Positions 18,518 to 26,262 are shown, numbered from the stretch's first letter. The stretch: DNA of 64,000 nucleotides from Rhodococcus yunnanensis NBRC 103083 (GCF_001895005.1 NZ_BCXH01000003.1:248001-312000); one strand, 5' to 3'. Numbers and translations: made by a program. The notes: generated from the letters alone by a model not told the origin.

Positions 18518-19264
18518 GTGACGGACCCCCTCGCGCCCCTACTCGAACTACCCGGCGTCGTCGATGCCGCCGAACGTGCGCGAGAGGCGCTCGGCGCAGT
18601 GCATCGTCACAAAGCCAATCGGCGAGGCTGGCCGGCGAACGCAGCCGAAGCAGCAGTTCGAGCCGCACGCTCCTCGTCGTCGCTCGAGGGTGGATCGATG
18701 GATTTCCCTCGCGAAGGGGAAGACGGTGATCCGATTCTTGCCGGGTCGTTACGCGTCGCATCCGCGCTCGACGGAGACGCGCTCGGCATCATGCTCTCGA
18801 CGTGGAAGAGTGCACCGCTGCAAGCGCTCGCGCGGCTGCACCTTCTCGCCGCCGCCGACCTCGTCGACGACGAAGCATTGCTCGGCCGTCCCAGGTCCGA
18901 CGCCGGAGTCGGTGAACGGCTCGATCTCCTGGCGCAGCTCGTCACCGGTGGAACCTCCGCTCCCGCCCCCGTCGTCGCAGCCATCGTGCACGGGGAACTA
19001 TTGACGCTGAAGCCCTTCGGAGCAGCCGATGGGCTCGTAGCGCGCGCCGCGTCGAGGTTGGTAGCGACGGCCTCCGGCCTCGATCCGCACAACCTCGGTG
19101 TCCCCGAGGTCAGTTGGATGCGTAGATCCAACGTGTATCGAGACGGTGCTACCGGTTTTGCGTCGGGCACAGCCACCGGAGTCGGCAGTTGGATCATCTT
19201 GTGCTGCGGCGCCATGGAAGCAGGCGCGGCGGAAGCCACCTCGATCGCCGAGGCAGCGGGCTGA
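18518..19264 (+). CDS. Rv3662c-like protein with a degenerate Fic-type fold
   Basis: The 248-residue protein fills the Rv3662c slot. Its layout resembles Fic proteins: an RAARSSSSLEGG segment (about residue 49) like the (S/T)xxxE(G/N) inhibitory helix SSRIEG, and HGELLTLKPFGAADGLVARA (about residue 160) aligning with the Fic core H-PF-(D/E)GNGR-xxR. Here the HPF is KPF and GNGR has become AADGL, so the residues needed for AMP transfer are missing. It is therefore probably not an AMPylase. The fold is inferred by motif alignment only. The GTG start may be leaderless, as TAGCGT lies 7 bp upstream. Confidence 0.55.
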   Translation: MTDPLAPLLELPGVVDAAERAREALGAVHRHKANRRGWPANAAEAAVRAARSSSSLEGGSMDFPREGEDGDPILAGSLRVASALDGDALGIMLSTWKSAPLQALARLHLLAAADLVDDEALLGRPRSDAGVGERLDLLAQLVTGGTSAPAPVVAAIVHGELLTLKPFGAADGLVARAASRLVATASGLDPHNLGVPEVSWMRRSNVYRDGATGFASGTATGVGSWIILCCGAMEAGAAEATSIAEAAG

Positions 19265-19343
19265 GCCCCAGCGCACCGTCCCCCGCCCCAGCATCCCCGT
19301 CGCCGCCCCCGCCCCGCCATCCCGCTCACGCCATCCCCCTTCA

Positions 19344-19467
19344 CGCAAACGCACGTGCATTTGCGCGGGAGGGTGGGTCGGGCCGCTGGATCTACGCAAA
19401 CGCACGTGCGTTTGCGGGGGAGGGTGGGGTGGGCCCCTGGATCTACGCAAACGCATATGCATTTGCG
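19344..19467. repeat. Three 51-bp tandem units, each with a 22-bp palindrome
   Basis: Palindromes lie at 19344-19365, 19395-19416 and 19446-19467, exactly 51 bp apart. The half-site is CGCAAACGCAC; the middle copy is a perfect 22-bp palindrome, the outer two have compensating or single changes (centres ACGT, ACGT, ATAT). The spacers share GGGAGGGTG and CTGGATCTA. This looks like a REP/BIME-type element and not a CRISPR, because the spacers are conserved. Confidence 0.9.
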
Positions 19468-19487
19468 TGGGAGGGTGAGGGTGGGCT

Positions 19488-19535
19488 GGCGCTGGATACG
19501 TACGGCGCTGGATACGTACGACCCTGGACACGTAC
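19488..19535 (+). repeat. Three 16-bp tandem units
   Basis: GGCGCTGGATACGTAC occurs at 19488-19503 and 19504-19519, with a diverged copy GACCCTGGACACGTAC at 19520-19535. It directly follows the palindromic array. Confidence 0.85.
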
Positions 19536-19887
19536 AAGGGCGGCGCCGCCGATGTGAGTCGACTTCGCCGCCCGTTAGCACGGACTACCCGGTTACCAAG
19601 CGTGCATTGGTGGGCTGTGGCGATCTGCACGATCGCGTGGCCTCGGCGATGGTCCGGTGAGGTAGGAGGTCATCCCTGCAACCGGTGCAGGGTTCTTGCT
19701 GCTACATCCCGAATCTCGCAGGCCCACAGCGCTTCTGCCATGTCAGCGGCGAGCTCCGCGTGGGTGCCTGATGTCCGTGCTGGGAATCGCGGTCGGGAGA
19801 GGAAACCTTCTCTTCCGGTTCAATCTTGGCCTTCCGTTCTTCCGTAAGTCATTTGTACCCCGTAGCGCGGCTCACATCAAGGGGTAG

Positions 19888-20721
19888 TTACCGATTTCTT
19901 CTGAGCAGGCCGTACGTCACCGCTCCAGCGACCAGAGCGCTGAAACCTACTGCGGCACTTGCGGCAACGGCAGTTCCGGACGGCGTCTGAATGCGCGACC
20001 GTAACGAGACCGGATTGGAGAAGGTCAGGATCGGCCAGCCCAGTGCGGCAGCTTCCTTGCGGAGTGTACGGTCGGGATTGACGGCTGTCGGATGCCCGAC
20101 GGCGCGCAGCATCGGCAGGTCGGTGATGGAGTCCGAATATGCGAAACACTGTGACAGGTCATAGTTCTGGGAGTCGGCGAGCTCTTTCATCGCCTCCACC
20201 TTTCCCTCGCCGTAGCAGTAGAACTCCACTTTCCCGTTGTATCGGCCGTCCTCGACCTCCATTCGGGTCGCGGTGCTGATGTCGGCTCCGAGGGCTTCGG
20301 CGATGGGACGCACGATCTCCTCGCCCGACGCGGATACGACCACGACGTCGTGTCCTCTGAGTTTGTGATCTGCGATCAGCTCGGCGGCCTCGGCGAACAC
20401 CAACGGATCGACTATGTCGTGCAACGTTTCTGCAACTATGGACCGAATCTGTTCCACGTCCCACCCCGCGCTCATTCCCGCAATGTGGACACGCATCCGT
20501 TCCATCTGGTCGTGATCGGCACCGGAGAGCAAGAAAAGAAACTGGGCGTAGCTGCTTTTCAGTACCGATCGCCGGTTTATCAACCCCTGATCGAAGAACG
20601 GTCTGCTGAATGCGAGGGTGCTGGACTTGGCGATGATGGTCTTGTCCAGGTCGAAGAACGCCGCAATTCTTCCGACGGGCCGAGGTGATTCGGCGTCGTC
20701 GACGCCGTCGCTGGTGGTCAC
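19888..20721 (-). CDS. HAD-IB family hydrolase, SerB-like, with C-terminal membrane segment (Rv3661-like)
   Basis: This 277-residue haloacid-dehalogenase-superfamily phosphatase begins with motif I FFDLDKTIIAKSS (about residue 21), where the first aspartate forms the phospho-intermediate. Motif II is VVVVSASGEEIVRP and motif III/IV follows in KVEAMKELAD...CFAYSDSITDLPML. Near the C-terminus GTAVAASAAVGFSALVAGAV is hydrophobic and followed by RRNR, giving a membrane tail anchor. The branch includes phosphoserine and acyl-phosphate phosphatases; the substrate is unknown. It is divergent from ssd across the structured interval discussed under the ncRNA entry. Confidence 0.87.
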   Translation of the reverse strand: MTTSDGVDDAESPRPVGRIAAFFDLDKTIIAKSSTLAFSRPFFDQGLINRRSVLKSSYAQFLFLLSGADHDQMERMRVHIAGMSAGWDVEQIRSIVAETLHDIVDPLVFAEAAELIADHKLRGHDVVVVSASGEEIVRPIAEALGADISTATRMEVEDGRYNGKVEFYCYGEGKVEAMKELADSQNYDLSQCFAYSDSITDLPMLRAVGHPTAVNPDRTLRKEAAALGWPILTFSNPVSLRSRIQTPSGTAVAASAAVGFSALVAGAVTYGLLRRNR

Positions 20722-20829
20722 GTCCTCACAATAGAGTGCGCAGATGTCCCGGTGATGTCTCGGTCGAAACGAACCGTAGAAAACCCGAATGTTGAACTTG
20801 CAAACAGCGCACTAGCCGGGTGTAGTATC

Positions 20830-21060
20830 GATGCAGTCCGATTCGGTTCGGACGAGTTCAGCCCGACCCCCCGGGGCTGAACTAGACGACCCTCGCCTCC
20901 TCCCCCCCTGGCGAGGGTCGTCCTCTATTCAGGGGTGCCCCGTTTCGAAGACCTTCGTGAGTCGCCGAGATACCTGCCGGACGACCGGAATGTGTTGTCG
21001 GGTAATGAGACTTACCAGTCGGTAGCTCCGTCTCGGCAGAATGGTACGAGCGTCCAACAA
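20830..21060. ncRNA. Candidate Ms1/MTS2823-like structured RNA between HAD and ssd genes
   Basis: In mycobacteria the ~300-nt RNA polymerase-binding RNA Ms1 (MTS2823) is encoded between the Rv3660c (ssd) and Rv3661 (HAD) orthologues; this interval is the same slot. The sequence is dense in stems: GTCCG/CGGAC (20836-20852), a 9-bp stem GTTCAGCCC (20856-20864 with 20874-20882), a perfect 13-bp stem GACGACCCTCGCC (20885-20897 with 20910-20922), GGTAA/TTACC (21001-21016) and GCCGAGA/TCTCGGC (20973-20979 with 21030-21036). Strand and ends are not resolved: synteny favours the HAD-gene strand, whereas TAGTAT at 20823 could drive the other. Boundaries are approximate. Confidence 0.45.
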
Positions 21061-21142
21061 TTCATCCACACCCCCCTGATTCATCCACAATCGCGGAACA
21101 GGGGCTTGGCGTCGTCGTGCAGGCGGCGCAGGATCGTGCCTC

Positions 21143-22249
21143 ATGAAACTCGATACGACGCCGACCGACGGCGTCAGGACGGTCTTGCTTCTCACTGCAG
21201 ATCAGGCGCTGGCCGCGGACGCCACTCGGGTCGTGGCGGCGACGGATTGTGTGCTGCTGGAGAGAAACTCGGAATCAGCCGGCGCACCGACGCGCATCGA
21301 ATGGGACGAGGCGCACGCAGTCCTGCTGGACCACCCACACGTCTCGGACGTGCTCGCTCGCAGGTTGCCGCGGCGTGACGGCGTGGTGGTACTCGCTCGC
21401 GGCACACCAGGCCTCGAACATTGGCGTGCTGCAACGACCGTCGGCGCGGCACATGTAATAGGACTGCCCGAGAACGAGCACGAACTCGTGCGCGTACTCG
21501 CCGCGAACACACGGTCGCCCGGCGGCGACGGCGGTGTCATCGCGGTGATCGGGGGCCGCGGCGGTGCGGGCGCGTCGACGTTTGCGACCGCGGTGGCATC
21601 GGTGTCGGCCGCGGACGGGCGACGAACGCTCCTCGTCGACGGCGACGGTTTCGGCGCAGGCCTGGATCTGATGCTGGGCTGGGAGGATCGGCCGGGACTT
21701 CGGTGGTCGGGACTTGTGGTCGAAGCCGGCCGCGTCTCCGCCGACGCACTGCATGCGGCGCTCCCCTCCGATGGCGCTCTGTCGGTCCTGTCCACCGCCC
21801 GTGGCTCGACCCATGTGGACCGCACCGCGTGCGAAGCCGTCGTCGATGCGGGAAGAACTGCAGGCGATCTCGTCGTCTGCGATGTGCCGCGACATCCCGG
21901 GGTCGAAAGCGGAGTACTCGTAGACGGTGCCGACCTGGTGCTTCTCCTCGTCCCGGCGGAAGTCGGTGCCGTCGCGAGCGCGGATGCAGTGGCGAGGTAC
22001 GTCGTCTCCCGTAACTCCAACGTCGGTGTCGTCGTGCGGGGACCGTCACCGGGCGGCATCCGGGCCGTCGACGTGGCCAGATCGCTCGAACTTCCGCTGC
22101 TGGCGTCGATGCGTCCCGAACCGAGGCTTGCCTCGCGATCCGAGCGCGGCGGACTCACCCTGCGGCGCCGGTCGCCGCTGCACACTGCCGCGTCGGAAAT
22201 TCTCGAGACGTTCGGCCGCAGGCCGCGCCACCGGCAGTGGGCAGCATGA
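21143..22249 (+). CDS. ssd: Septum site-determining-like protein Ssd (CpaE/TadZ-type ATPase)
   Basis: The 368-residue protein is a ParA/MinD-superfamily member placed first in the tad operon, as Rv3660c is. Residues about 130-370 contain the altered P-loop IGGRGGAGASTFATAVASVS, which lacks both signature lysines of the KGGxGKT/S form; this is a known trait of this Ssd/TadZ branch. Walker-like LLVDGDGFGAG follows. The N-terminal 120 residues resemble a receiver-like localisation domain. It probably positions the Tad assembly machine; mycobacterial Ssd also affects septation. The stop overlaps the tadA start (ATGA). Confidence 0.88.
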   Translation: MKLDTTPTDGVRTVLLLTADQALAADATRVVAATDCVLLERNSESAGAPTRIEWDEAHAVLLDHPHVSDVLARRLPRRDGVVVLARGTPGLEHWRAATTVGAAHVIGLPENEHELVRVLAANTRSPGGDGGVIAVIGGRGGAGASTFATAVASVSAADGRRTLLVDGDGFGAGLDLMLGWEDRPGLRWSGLVVEAGRVSADALHAALPSDGALSVLSTARGSTHVDRTACEAVVDAGRTAGDLVVCDVPRHPGVESGVLVDGADLVLLLVPAEVGAVASADAVARYVVSRNSNVGVVVRGPSPGGIRAVDVARSLELPLLASMRPEPRLASRSERGGLTLRRRSPLHTAASEILETFGRRPRHRQWAA

Positions 22250-23427
22250 CCGCGGTGGTGACGGCGGATCTGCTGGACCGCGTCCGCGAGCGTCTCGCGC
22301 GATCGACCGAGGAACCCACGCCGACTCTGGTGGCAGGCGCTATTCGTGTCGAAGCAGGGGGAGTGCTCAGCGATACCGATCTGCTCGCCGCGCTCCGAGT
22401 GCTGCAGACCGAATTGACCGGGGCGGGGCCTCTCGAATCTCTTCTGATGGATCCGCGGGTCGCCGACGTCCTGGTCACCGCACCGGACGAAGTGTGGGTG
22501 GACCGAGGTGCGGGGCTCGAACGCACCACCGTCCGATTCGTCGACGATGCCGCCGTGCGACGACTCGCGCAACGGCTGGCGCTCTCGGCGGGACGACGAC
22601 TGGACGACGCCCAACCCTGGGTCGACGGGCAACTGCCGGGTGCGGGTGACGGCACATTCGGTGTGCGCCTGCATGCAGTGCTGGCGCCGATCTCGCGCGG
22701 CGGAACGTGCCTGTCGCTACGGGTGCTGCGGCCGACGACCCAGGGCCTGGACGCACTCGCCGAACGCGGCGCGATCGCTCCCGACGCTCTGGTTCTCCTC
22801 CGCGCCGTGGTCGCCGCACGTCTTGCATTTCTGGTCGTCGGCGGCACCGGCGCAGGAAAAACCACACTCCTGGCAGCGCTGCTCGGGGAGGTCTCGCCCA
22901 CCGAGCGGATCGTCTGCGTGGAGGATGCGGCCGAGCTGAACCCCGCGCACCCACACGTTGTCAGGATGGTCGCCCGTGCTCCGAACGTCGAGGGGATCGG
23001 CGAGGTCACCGTCCGGCAATTGGTACGCCAGGCGCTGCGGATGCGGCCGGACCGCTTGGTGGTCGGCGAGGTTCGCGGAGCAGAGGTGGTAGATCTGCTG
23101 ACCGCGCTCAACACGGGTCACGACGGTGGGGCGGGGACGATCCACGCCAATTCGCCCGCCGAGGTACCCCCGCGCCTCGAAGCGTTGGCAGCGCTCGGCG
23201 GGATGGACCGCGCGGCGCTGCACAGTCAGCTCGGAGCGGCGGTCCAGGTGGTGCTGCACGTGCATCGCTCGCACGACGGCGTGCGCAGACTGCGCGAGAT
23301 CGCCGTCGTCGTTGCTGATCGGCACGGCACGGTGGACATCGTCTCGGCCTGGACCGTGGACGGTGGACCCGACAGGGGACACGCCGTCCTCGACGCACTC
23401 CTCGAACGAAGAGCGAGGGGACTGTGA
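22246..23427 (+). CDS. tadA: TadA/CpaF-type secretion ATPase
   Basis: This 393-residue ATPase powers pilus assembly. It has Walker A VGGTGAGKTTLL (K205), an Asp box, Walker B RMRPDRLVVGEVRGAE, and a His box GHDGGAGTIHANSPAE. The N-terminal half is the usual TadA/GspE-like membrane-distal domain. The ATG at 22246 overlaps the ssd stop; a GTG nine bases earlier is an alternative. The stop overlaps the GTG of the TadB-like gene. It matches Rv3659c. Confidence 0.93.
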   Translation: MTAVVTADLLDRVRERLARSTEEPTPTLVAGAIRVEAGGVLSDTDLLAALRVLQTELTGAGPLESLLMDPRVADVLVTAPDEVWVDRGAGLERTTVRFVDDAAVRRLAQRLALSAGRRLDDAQPWVDGQLPGAGDGTFGVRLHAVLAPISRGGTCLSLRVLRPTTQGLDALAERGAIAPDALVLLRAVVAARLAFLVVGGTGAGKTTLLAALLGEVSPTERIVCVEDAAELNPAHPHVVRMVARAPNVEGIGEVTVRQLVRQALRMRPDRLVVGEVRGAEVVDLLTALNTGHDGGAGTIHANSPAEVPPRLEALAALGGMDRAALHSQLGAAVQVVLHVHRSHDGVRRLREIAVVVADRHGTVDIVSAWTVDGGPDRGHAVLDALLERRARGL

Positions 23428-24221
23428 TCGCGATAGGCATGATGCTGTGCACGGCGGCACTGCTGGTGTGGCCGGGGAGCCGCGAACGAGTGCCGATGGC
23501 ACGCCCGGCGCCGGTACCAGGACGGTTCACCGTGCACTCGCGTGCCGTGATTCCCGTGGTCGGTGCGGTGACGGCGTGCAGCGTCGGAGTGGTCGTCGGA
23601 GGTGTGCATGCCGCGTGCGCAGCTGCGGTGATCGGCGCGACGGTGTGGACGCGTCACCGCAGGGCGTCGCGAGGGCGTGCTCACGACGCCGAGATCGAGT
23701 TCCTCACGGCAGGTCTGGATGTCGTCATCGGCGAACTCGGTGTCGGCACCCACCCGGCACTCGCATGTGCGACGGCAGCATCCGAGGGCGGCGGTAGTGC
23801 AGCCGTGGCGTTCGGGCGTGCGGCGGGTCGAGCGCGGTTGGGCGGCGATGCGCACGCGGGGCTCGCGTTACCGGATTCGGTTGTCTCCGCCGAGCTGTCG
23901 AGGGTGTCGGCAGCGTGGAAGGTCTCCGACGAATACGGGCTCGGGCTCGTCGAACCGCTCACGGCGGCACGCGCGGACGTGCTGTCACGCAGGCAGTTTC
24001 GGGATCGAACGCGGGCATCGCTTGCCGGGGCGCGTGCAACCGGTACCGTGCTCGCCTGCCTGCCGGTTCTCGGGATACTGCTCGGCCAACTGATGGGCGC
24101 GAATCCTCTCGCGGTGTTGCTCGGCGGCGGGATCGGCGGGGTGCTCCTGGTTGTCGGCTCGGTACTGGTCTGCGCCGGGCTGGCATGGACAGACGCCATC
24201 ACGGAACGAGTGACTCGATGA
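23424..24221 (+). CDS. TadB-like pilus platform protein
   Basis: The 265-residue membrane protein has two hydrophobic segments near the N-terminus (VIPVVGAVTACSVGVVVGGV and neighbour) and two at the C-terminus (TVLACLPVLGILLGQLMG and LLGGGIGGVLLVVGSVLVCA), around a GspF-like cytoplasmic helical domain (AEIEFLTAGLDVVIGELGVG). It would form the Tad inner-membrane platform with the next gene. It is equivalent to Rv3658c. The GTG start overlaps the tadA stop, and the end overlaps the TadC-like ATG. Confidence 0.85.
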   Translation: MIAIGMMLCTAALLVWPGSRERVPMARPAPVPGRFTVHSRAVIPVVGAVTACSVGVVVGGVHAACAAAVIGATVWTRHRRASRGRAHDAEIEFLTAGLDVVIGELGVGTHPALACATAASEGGGSAAVAFGRAAGRARLGGDAHAGLALPDSVVSAELSRVSAAWKVSDEYGLGLVEPLTAARADVLSRRQFRDRTRASLAGARATGTVLACLPVLGILLGQLMGANPLAVLLGGGIGGVLLVVGSVLVCAGLAWTDAITERVTR

Positions 24222-24793
24222 GCTGGCTCGCGTTGGCGTGTGTCGCGGGGGCAATGGTGATCGTGCCTGCACTTCCGTCCTCGCTCGGGCGTGTCTCGGG
24301 CCCCCACGTGGAAGACACCAACTCGACTGGACCAGAACCTGATTCGGACGATCACTCGGCCGCTGCGGTCCTCGATCTTCTGGCCGCATGTCTGCGAGGC
24401 GGACTACCTGCGGGGATCGCTGCTGCCGCGGTCGCAGGCGTGGCGCCCCCGTCGATCGGGAAGGCGCTGAAGACGACGTCGGATCTGCTCGTGCTCGGAG
24501 CCGATGCGCACACCGCGTGGGCCCCGATCGCAGCAGACCCGGAAATGGAGCCGCTGGCACGGATGGCCCGCCGGTCCGCACGGTCAGGATCGTCCCTGGC
24601 CGACGGTATTGCGGAACTGGCGCGGCAAAAACGCGTGCACGCCGAAGATGCCGCTGCCGCTGCCGCCGAACGCGCGGGAGTTCTGATCAGTGGGCCTCTC
24701 GGGCTGTGCTTCCTTCCGGCATTCGTGTGCCTGGGGATCGTTCCTGTCGTAGCAGGTCTCGCCGGCAGCGTGCTGGGCGGAGGACTGCTGTGA
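24218..24793 (+). CDS. TadC-like pilus platform protein (short)
   Basis: This 191-residue protein has an N-terminal membrane segment (MSWLALACVAGAMVIVPALP), a GspF-like core (LDLLAACLRGGLPAGIAAAA to ELARQKRVHAEDAAAAAAER) and a C-terminal membrane segment (GPLGLCFLPAFVCLGIVPVV). It is about half the length of a full TadC and corresponds to Rv3657c. The ATG at 24218 overlaps the TadB stop (ATGA), which fixes the start against a longer reading from 23915 that runs through the TadB-like gene in another frame. Confidence 0.85.
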   Translation: MSWLALACVAGAMVIVPALPSSLGRVSGPHVEDTNSTGPEPDSDDHSAAAVLDLLAACLRGGLPAGIAAAAVAGVAPPSIGKALKTTSDLLVLGADAHTAWAPIAADPEMEPLARMARRSARSGSSLADGIAELARQKRVHAEDAAAAAAERAGVLISGPLGLCFLPAFVCLGIVPVVAGLAGSVLGGGLL

Positions 24794-24850
24794 CGGGGGT
24801 GTTGGAGTTCCGGGGCGGGGCCGCCGTACCGGATGACGAGGAGGGGAAAC

Positions 24851-25057
24851 ATGATGATGGACAGAGTATTTCGAGAACTTCGGACGAGGGTTGTGCTGGC
24901 TGCCGTGGCCGACGATGGGATGTCGACCGCGGAGTACGCGATCGGAACCATCGCAGCCGCGGCGTTCGGTGCAATCCTCTACACCGTGGTGACCGGCGAT
25001 TCGATCGTCGGCGCCTTGACCGGAATCATCGACAGGGCACTGAACACGGCCGTCTAG
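24851..25057 (+). CDS. Flp-type pilin (DUF4244 family, Rv3656c-like)
   Basis: The 68-residue protein is the probable pilin of the locus. DDGMSTAEYAIG is a class IVb prepilin site: cleavage after the Gly leaves MSTAEY, with the conserved Glu at +5 and Tyr at +6, followed by a hydrophobic helix (GTIAAAAFGAILYTVVTG). Three consecutive ATG codons (24851, 24854, 24857) follow a GAGGGG site at 24841; the first is used here, but the second has the better spacing. No prepilin peptidase gene is present in the window. Confidence 0.85.
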   Translation: MMMDRVFRELRTRVVLAAVADDGMSTAEYAIGTIAAAAFGAILYTVVTGDSIVGALTGIIDRALNTAV

Positions 25058-25080
25058 CGCGCGACGACGGCGGCGCGACG

Positions 25081-25371
25081 GTGGAGGCGGCGATCGCCAT
25101 CGCCTCCATCGTCGCAGTCGTCGTGACATGTATCGGTGCCGTATCGGCTGTCTCCGTGCATGTTCGGTGCGTGGACGCTGCGCGCGAGGCGGCACGGTTG
25201 GTGGCCCGAGGCGATGACGCGATCACGGATATCGCACCGAAGAACGCGCGGATCAGCGTGTCGGAGAAAGACGGATTCGTCACCGCGCGAGTGGAGGCGG
25301 ACACCGCCCTTCCCGGGCTGACGGTCGCAGCCGAGGCTGTCGCCGCCCTGGAGACGGTGAGCGAAGAATGA
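25081..25371 (+). CDS. TadE-like minor pseudopilin (Rv3655c-like), start unresolved
   Basis: The frame encodes LARDDGGATVEAAIAIASIV and then VAVVVTCIGAVSAVSVHV, a TadE-type N-terminal helix, and a short extracellular domain with a DAAREAARLVARGD segment. Coding resemblance begins at about 25054, but no ATG, GTG or TTG occurs in frame between the end of the pilin gene and GTG 25081 (the V of ATVE). Starting there gives 96 residues and removes the DDGGAT segment that the next gene also carries (GRDDGGATV). Re-initiation at an unusual codon, or a -1 slip at the pilin stop, are alternatives. The stop overlaps the next ATG (ATGA). Confidence 0.7.
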   Translation: MEAAIAIASIVAVVVTCIGAVSAVSVHVRCVDAAREAARLVARGDDAITDIAPKNARISVSEKDGFVTARVEADTALPGLTVAAEAVAALETVSEE

Positions 25372-25715
25372 CCGGACGCGACGACGGCGGCGCGACCGTG
25401 CTCGCCGCCTGCGCGCTTGCTGCCCTGGTGGTGGTGGTGATTGCCATCGTGCATGTCGGAGCTGCGGTGAGTGGCCGGCACACAGCTCAGTCCGCAGCCG
25501 ATCTGTCGGCGCTCGCCGCGGCCGGTGCGCTGGACAGAGGCGTCGTCGATGCGTGCGCCACGGCCAGGACCCTGGTGGACCGGATGGGCGGCACGGTCGT
25601 CGACTGCGTCGTGGACGGGTGGGACGTACTGGTCGAGGTCGAGGTCTCCTTGCCGCTCGGCCGGTTCGGCGTACGTGAGGCGGTGGCACGTGCGCGGGCA
25701 GGACCGATCCAGTGA
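25368..25715 (+). CDS. TadG-like/Rv3654c-like pseudopilin
   Basis: The product is 115 residues: MTGRDDGGATVLAACALAAL opens a single N-terminal hydrophobic helix, followed by a small extracellular domain with the TadG/'helicase/secretion neighbourhood' segment GRHTAQSAADLSALAAAGAL. One Cys pair (DACATAR and VVDCVVDG) could form a disulfide. It ends the tad operon, as Rv3654c does. The real role is probably as a minor pilin or assembly factor. Confidence 0.82.
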   Translation: MTGRDDGGATVLAACALAALVVVVIAIVHVGAAVSGRHTAQSAADLSALAAAGALDRGVVDACATARTLVDRMGGTVVDCVVDGWDVLVEVEVSLPLGRFGVREAVARARAGPIQ

Positions 25716-25722
25716 GATGCGG

Positions 25723-26262
25723 TCAGCCTGCTCTGCGCATGATCGCCGACAATGCGTACCCCAGCGCTGCGCCGTCGGGATTTCCTCCGGTGCGGGCAAC
25801 GAATGTGGTCTTGGTCGTCGCGACGAGTTCGCCTGCAGCATCGGTCATGTCGTTTGCGGTGACCATGATGTCGCTGCCCGAGGACTGTCGGAAGGATTCG
25901 AGGCAGAGATCGCTGCGGAGAACATCGCCGATTCGAATGGGCCGATGCAGGTGCATCTGTTGATCCGAATGCAGAATGTCGCCGATACCGTAGCCCAACA
26001 GTAGGTTTGCGAACAGTTCGGGAAGGATCGCGGTGCCGATCACGCTGACGAACGTAACGGGTGCGATAGCGCCCCCATGGCCGAGTTCGTGGCCGGCGGA
26101 GTCGTCGAAATGTGCCGGATGATCATCGTGCACCGCCTTTGCGAATTCCCTGACCTTCTCGCGACCGATCTCGTAGGTGAACGGTACGAGGTGGTGTGCA
26201 CCGACCATGTCCCAGATGGTTCTGGTGACGACGTCGGCAGGGTTCACGGATATCGTCGACAC
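25723..26262 (-). CDS. FAS1-type dehydratase, MaoC N-terminal fold (HadA/HadC-like)
   Basis: This 179-residue protein is an UPF0336/MaoC-dehydrat-N hot-dog protein. VPFTYEIGREKVREFAKAVH near residue 26, the DDHPAHFDD segment, APVTFVSVIG, and DILHSDQQMHLHRPIRIGDV are characteristic of HadA/HadC, the non-catalytic partners of HadB in mycolic-acid (3R)-hydroxyacyl-ACP dehydration. A stand-alone HadA/C-like gene away from hadB suggests a paralogue, perhaps acting with another hot-dog partner. It is convergent with the tad operon with 7 bp between stops. In the mycobacterial gene order nothing equivalent sits here. Confidence 0.8.
   Translation of the reverse strand: MSTISVNPADVVTRTIWDMVGAHHLVPFTYEIGREKVREFAKAVHDDHPAHFDDSAGHELGHGGAIAPVTFVSVIGTAILPELFANLLLGYGIGDILHSDQQMHLHRPIRIGDVLRSDLCLESFRQSSGSDIMVTANDMTDAAGELVATTKTTFVARTGGNPDGAALGYALSAIMRRAG

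Larger units (their letters stand above)
19265..19887. other. 623-bp gene-free, repeat-rich interval
   Basis: The first 80 bp are a C-rich tract, followed by the 51-bp palindromic array (19344-19467) and three 16-bp units (19488-19535). CTTCGCCGCCCGT at 19563-19575 repeats the sequence next to the hairpin at 10528. From about 19640 to 19880 the minus strand has a short open stretch ending at 19671-19673 (last residues ALWACEIRDVAARTLHRLQG) with no credible start; it may be a gene remnant. No gene is called. Confidence 0.6.

Noticed and set aside
19344..19467. CRISPR array
   Set aside because: Only three units, the spacers are conserved, the repeat is a palindrome of 22 bp, and no cas genes are present.
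18998..19630. Minus-strand frames rich in Cys-Val repeats
   Set aside because: The repeats come from translation of the 51-bp DNA array and have no conserved start or domain.
19671..19811. Short minus-strand stretch ending in ALWACEIRDVAARTLHRLQG
   Set aside because: It looks like coding sequence but has a stop upstream and no credible start; at most a gene remnant.
21202..22674. 490-residue minus-strand frame across ssd and tadA
   Set aside because: Low-complexity Ser/Thr/Arg/Pro composition and opposite to two conserved genes.
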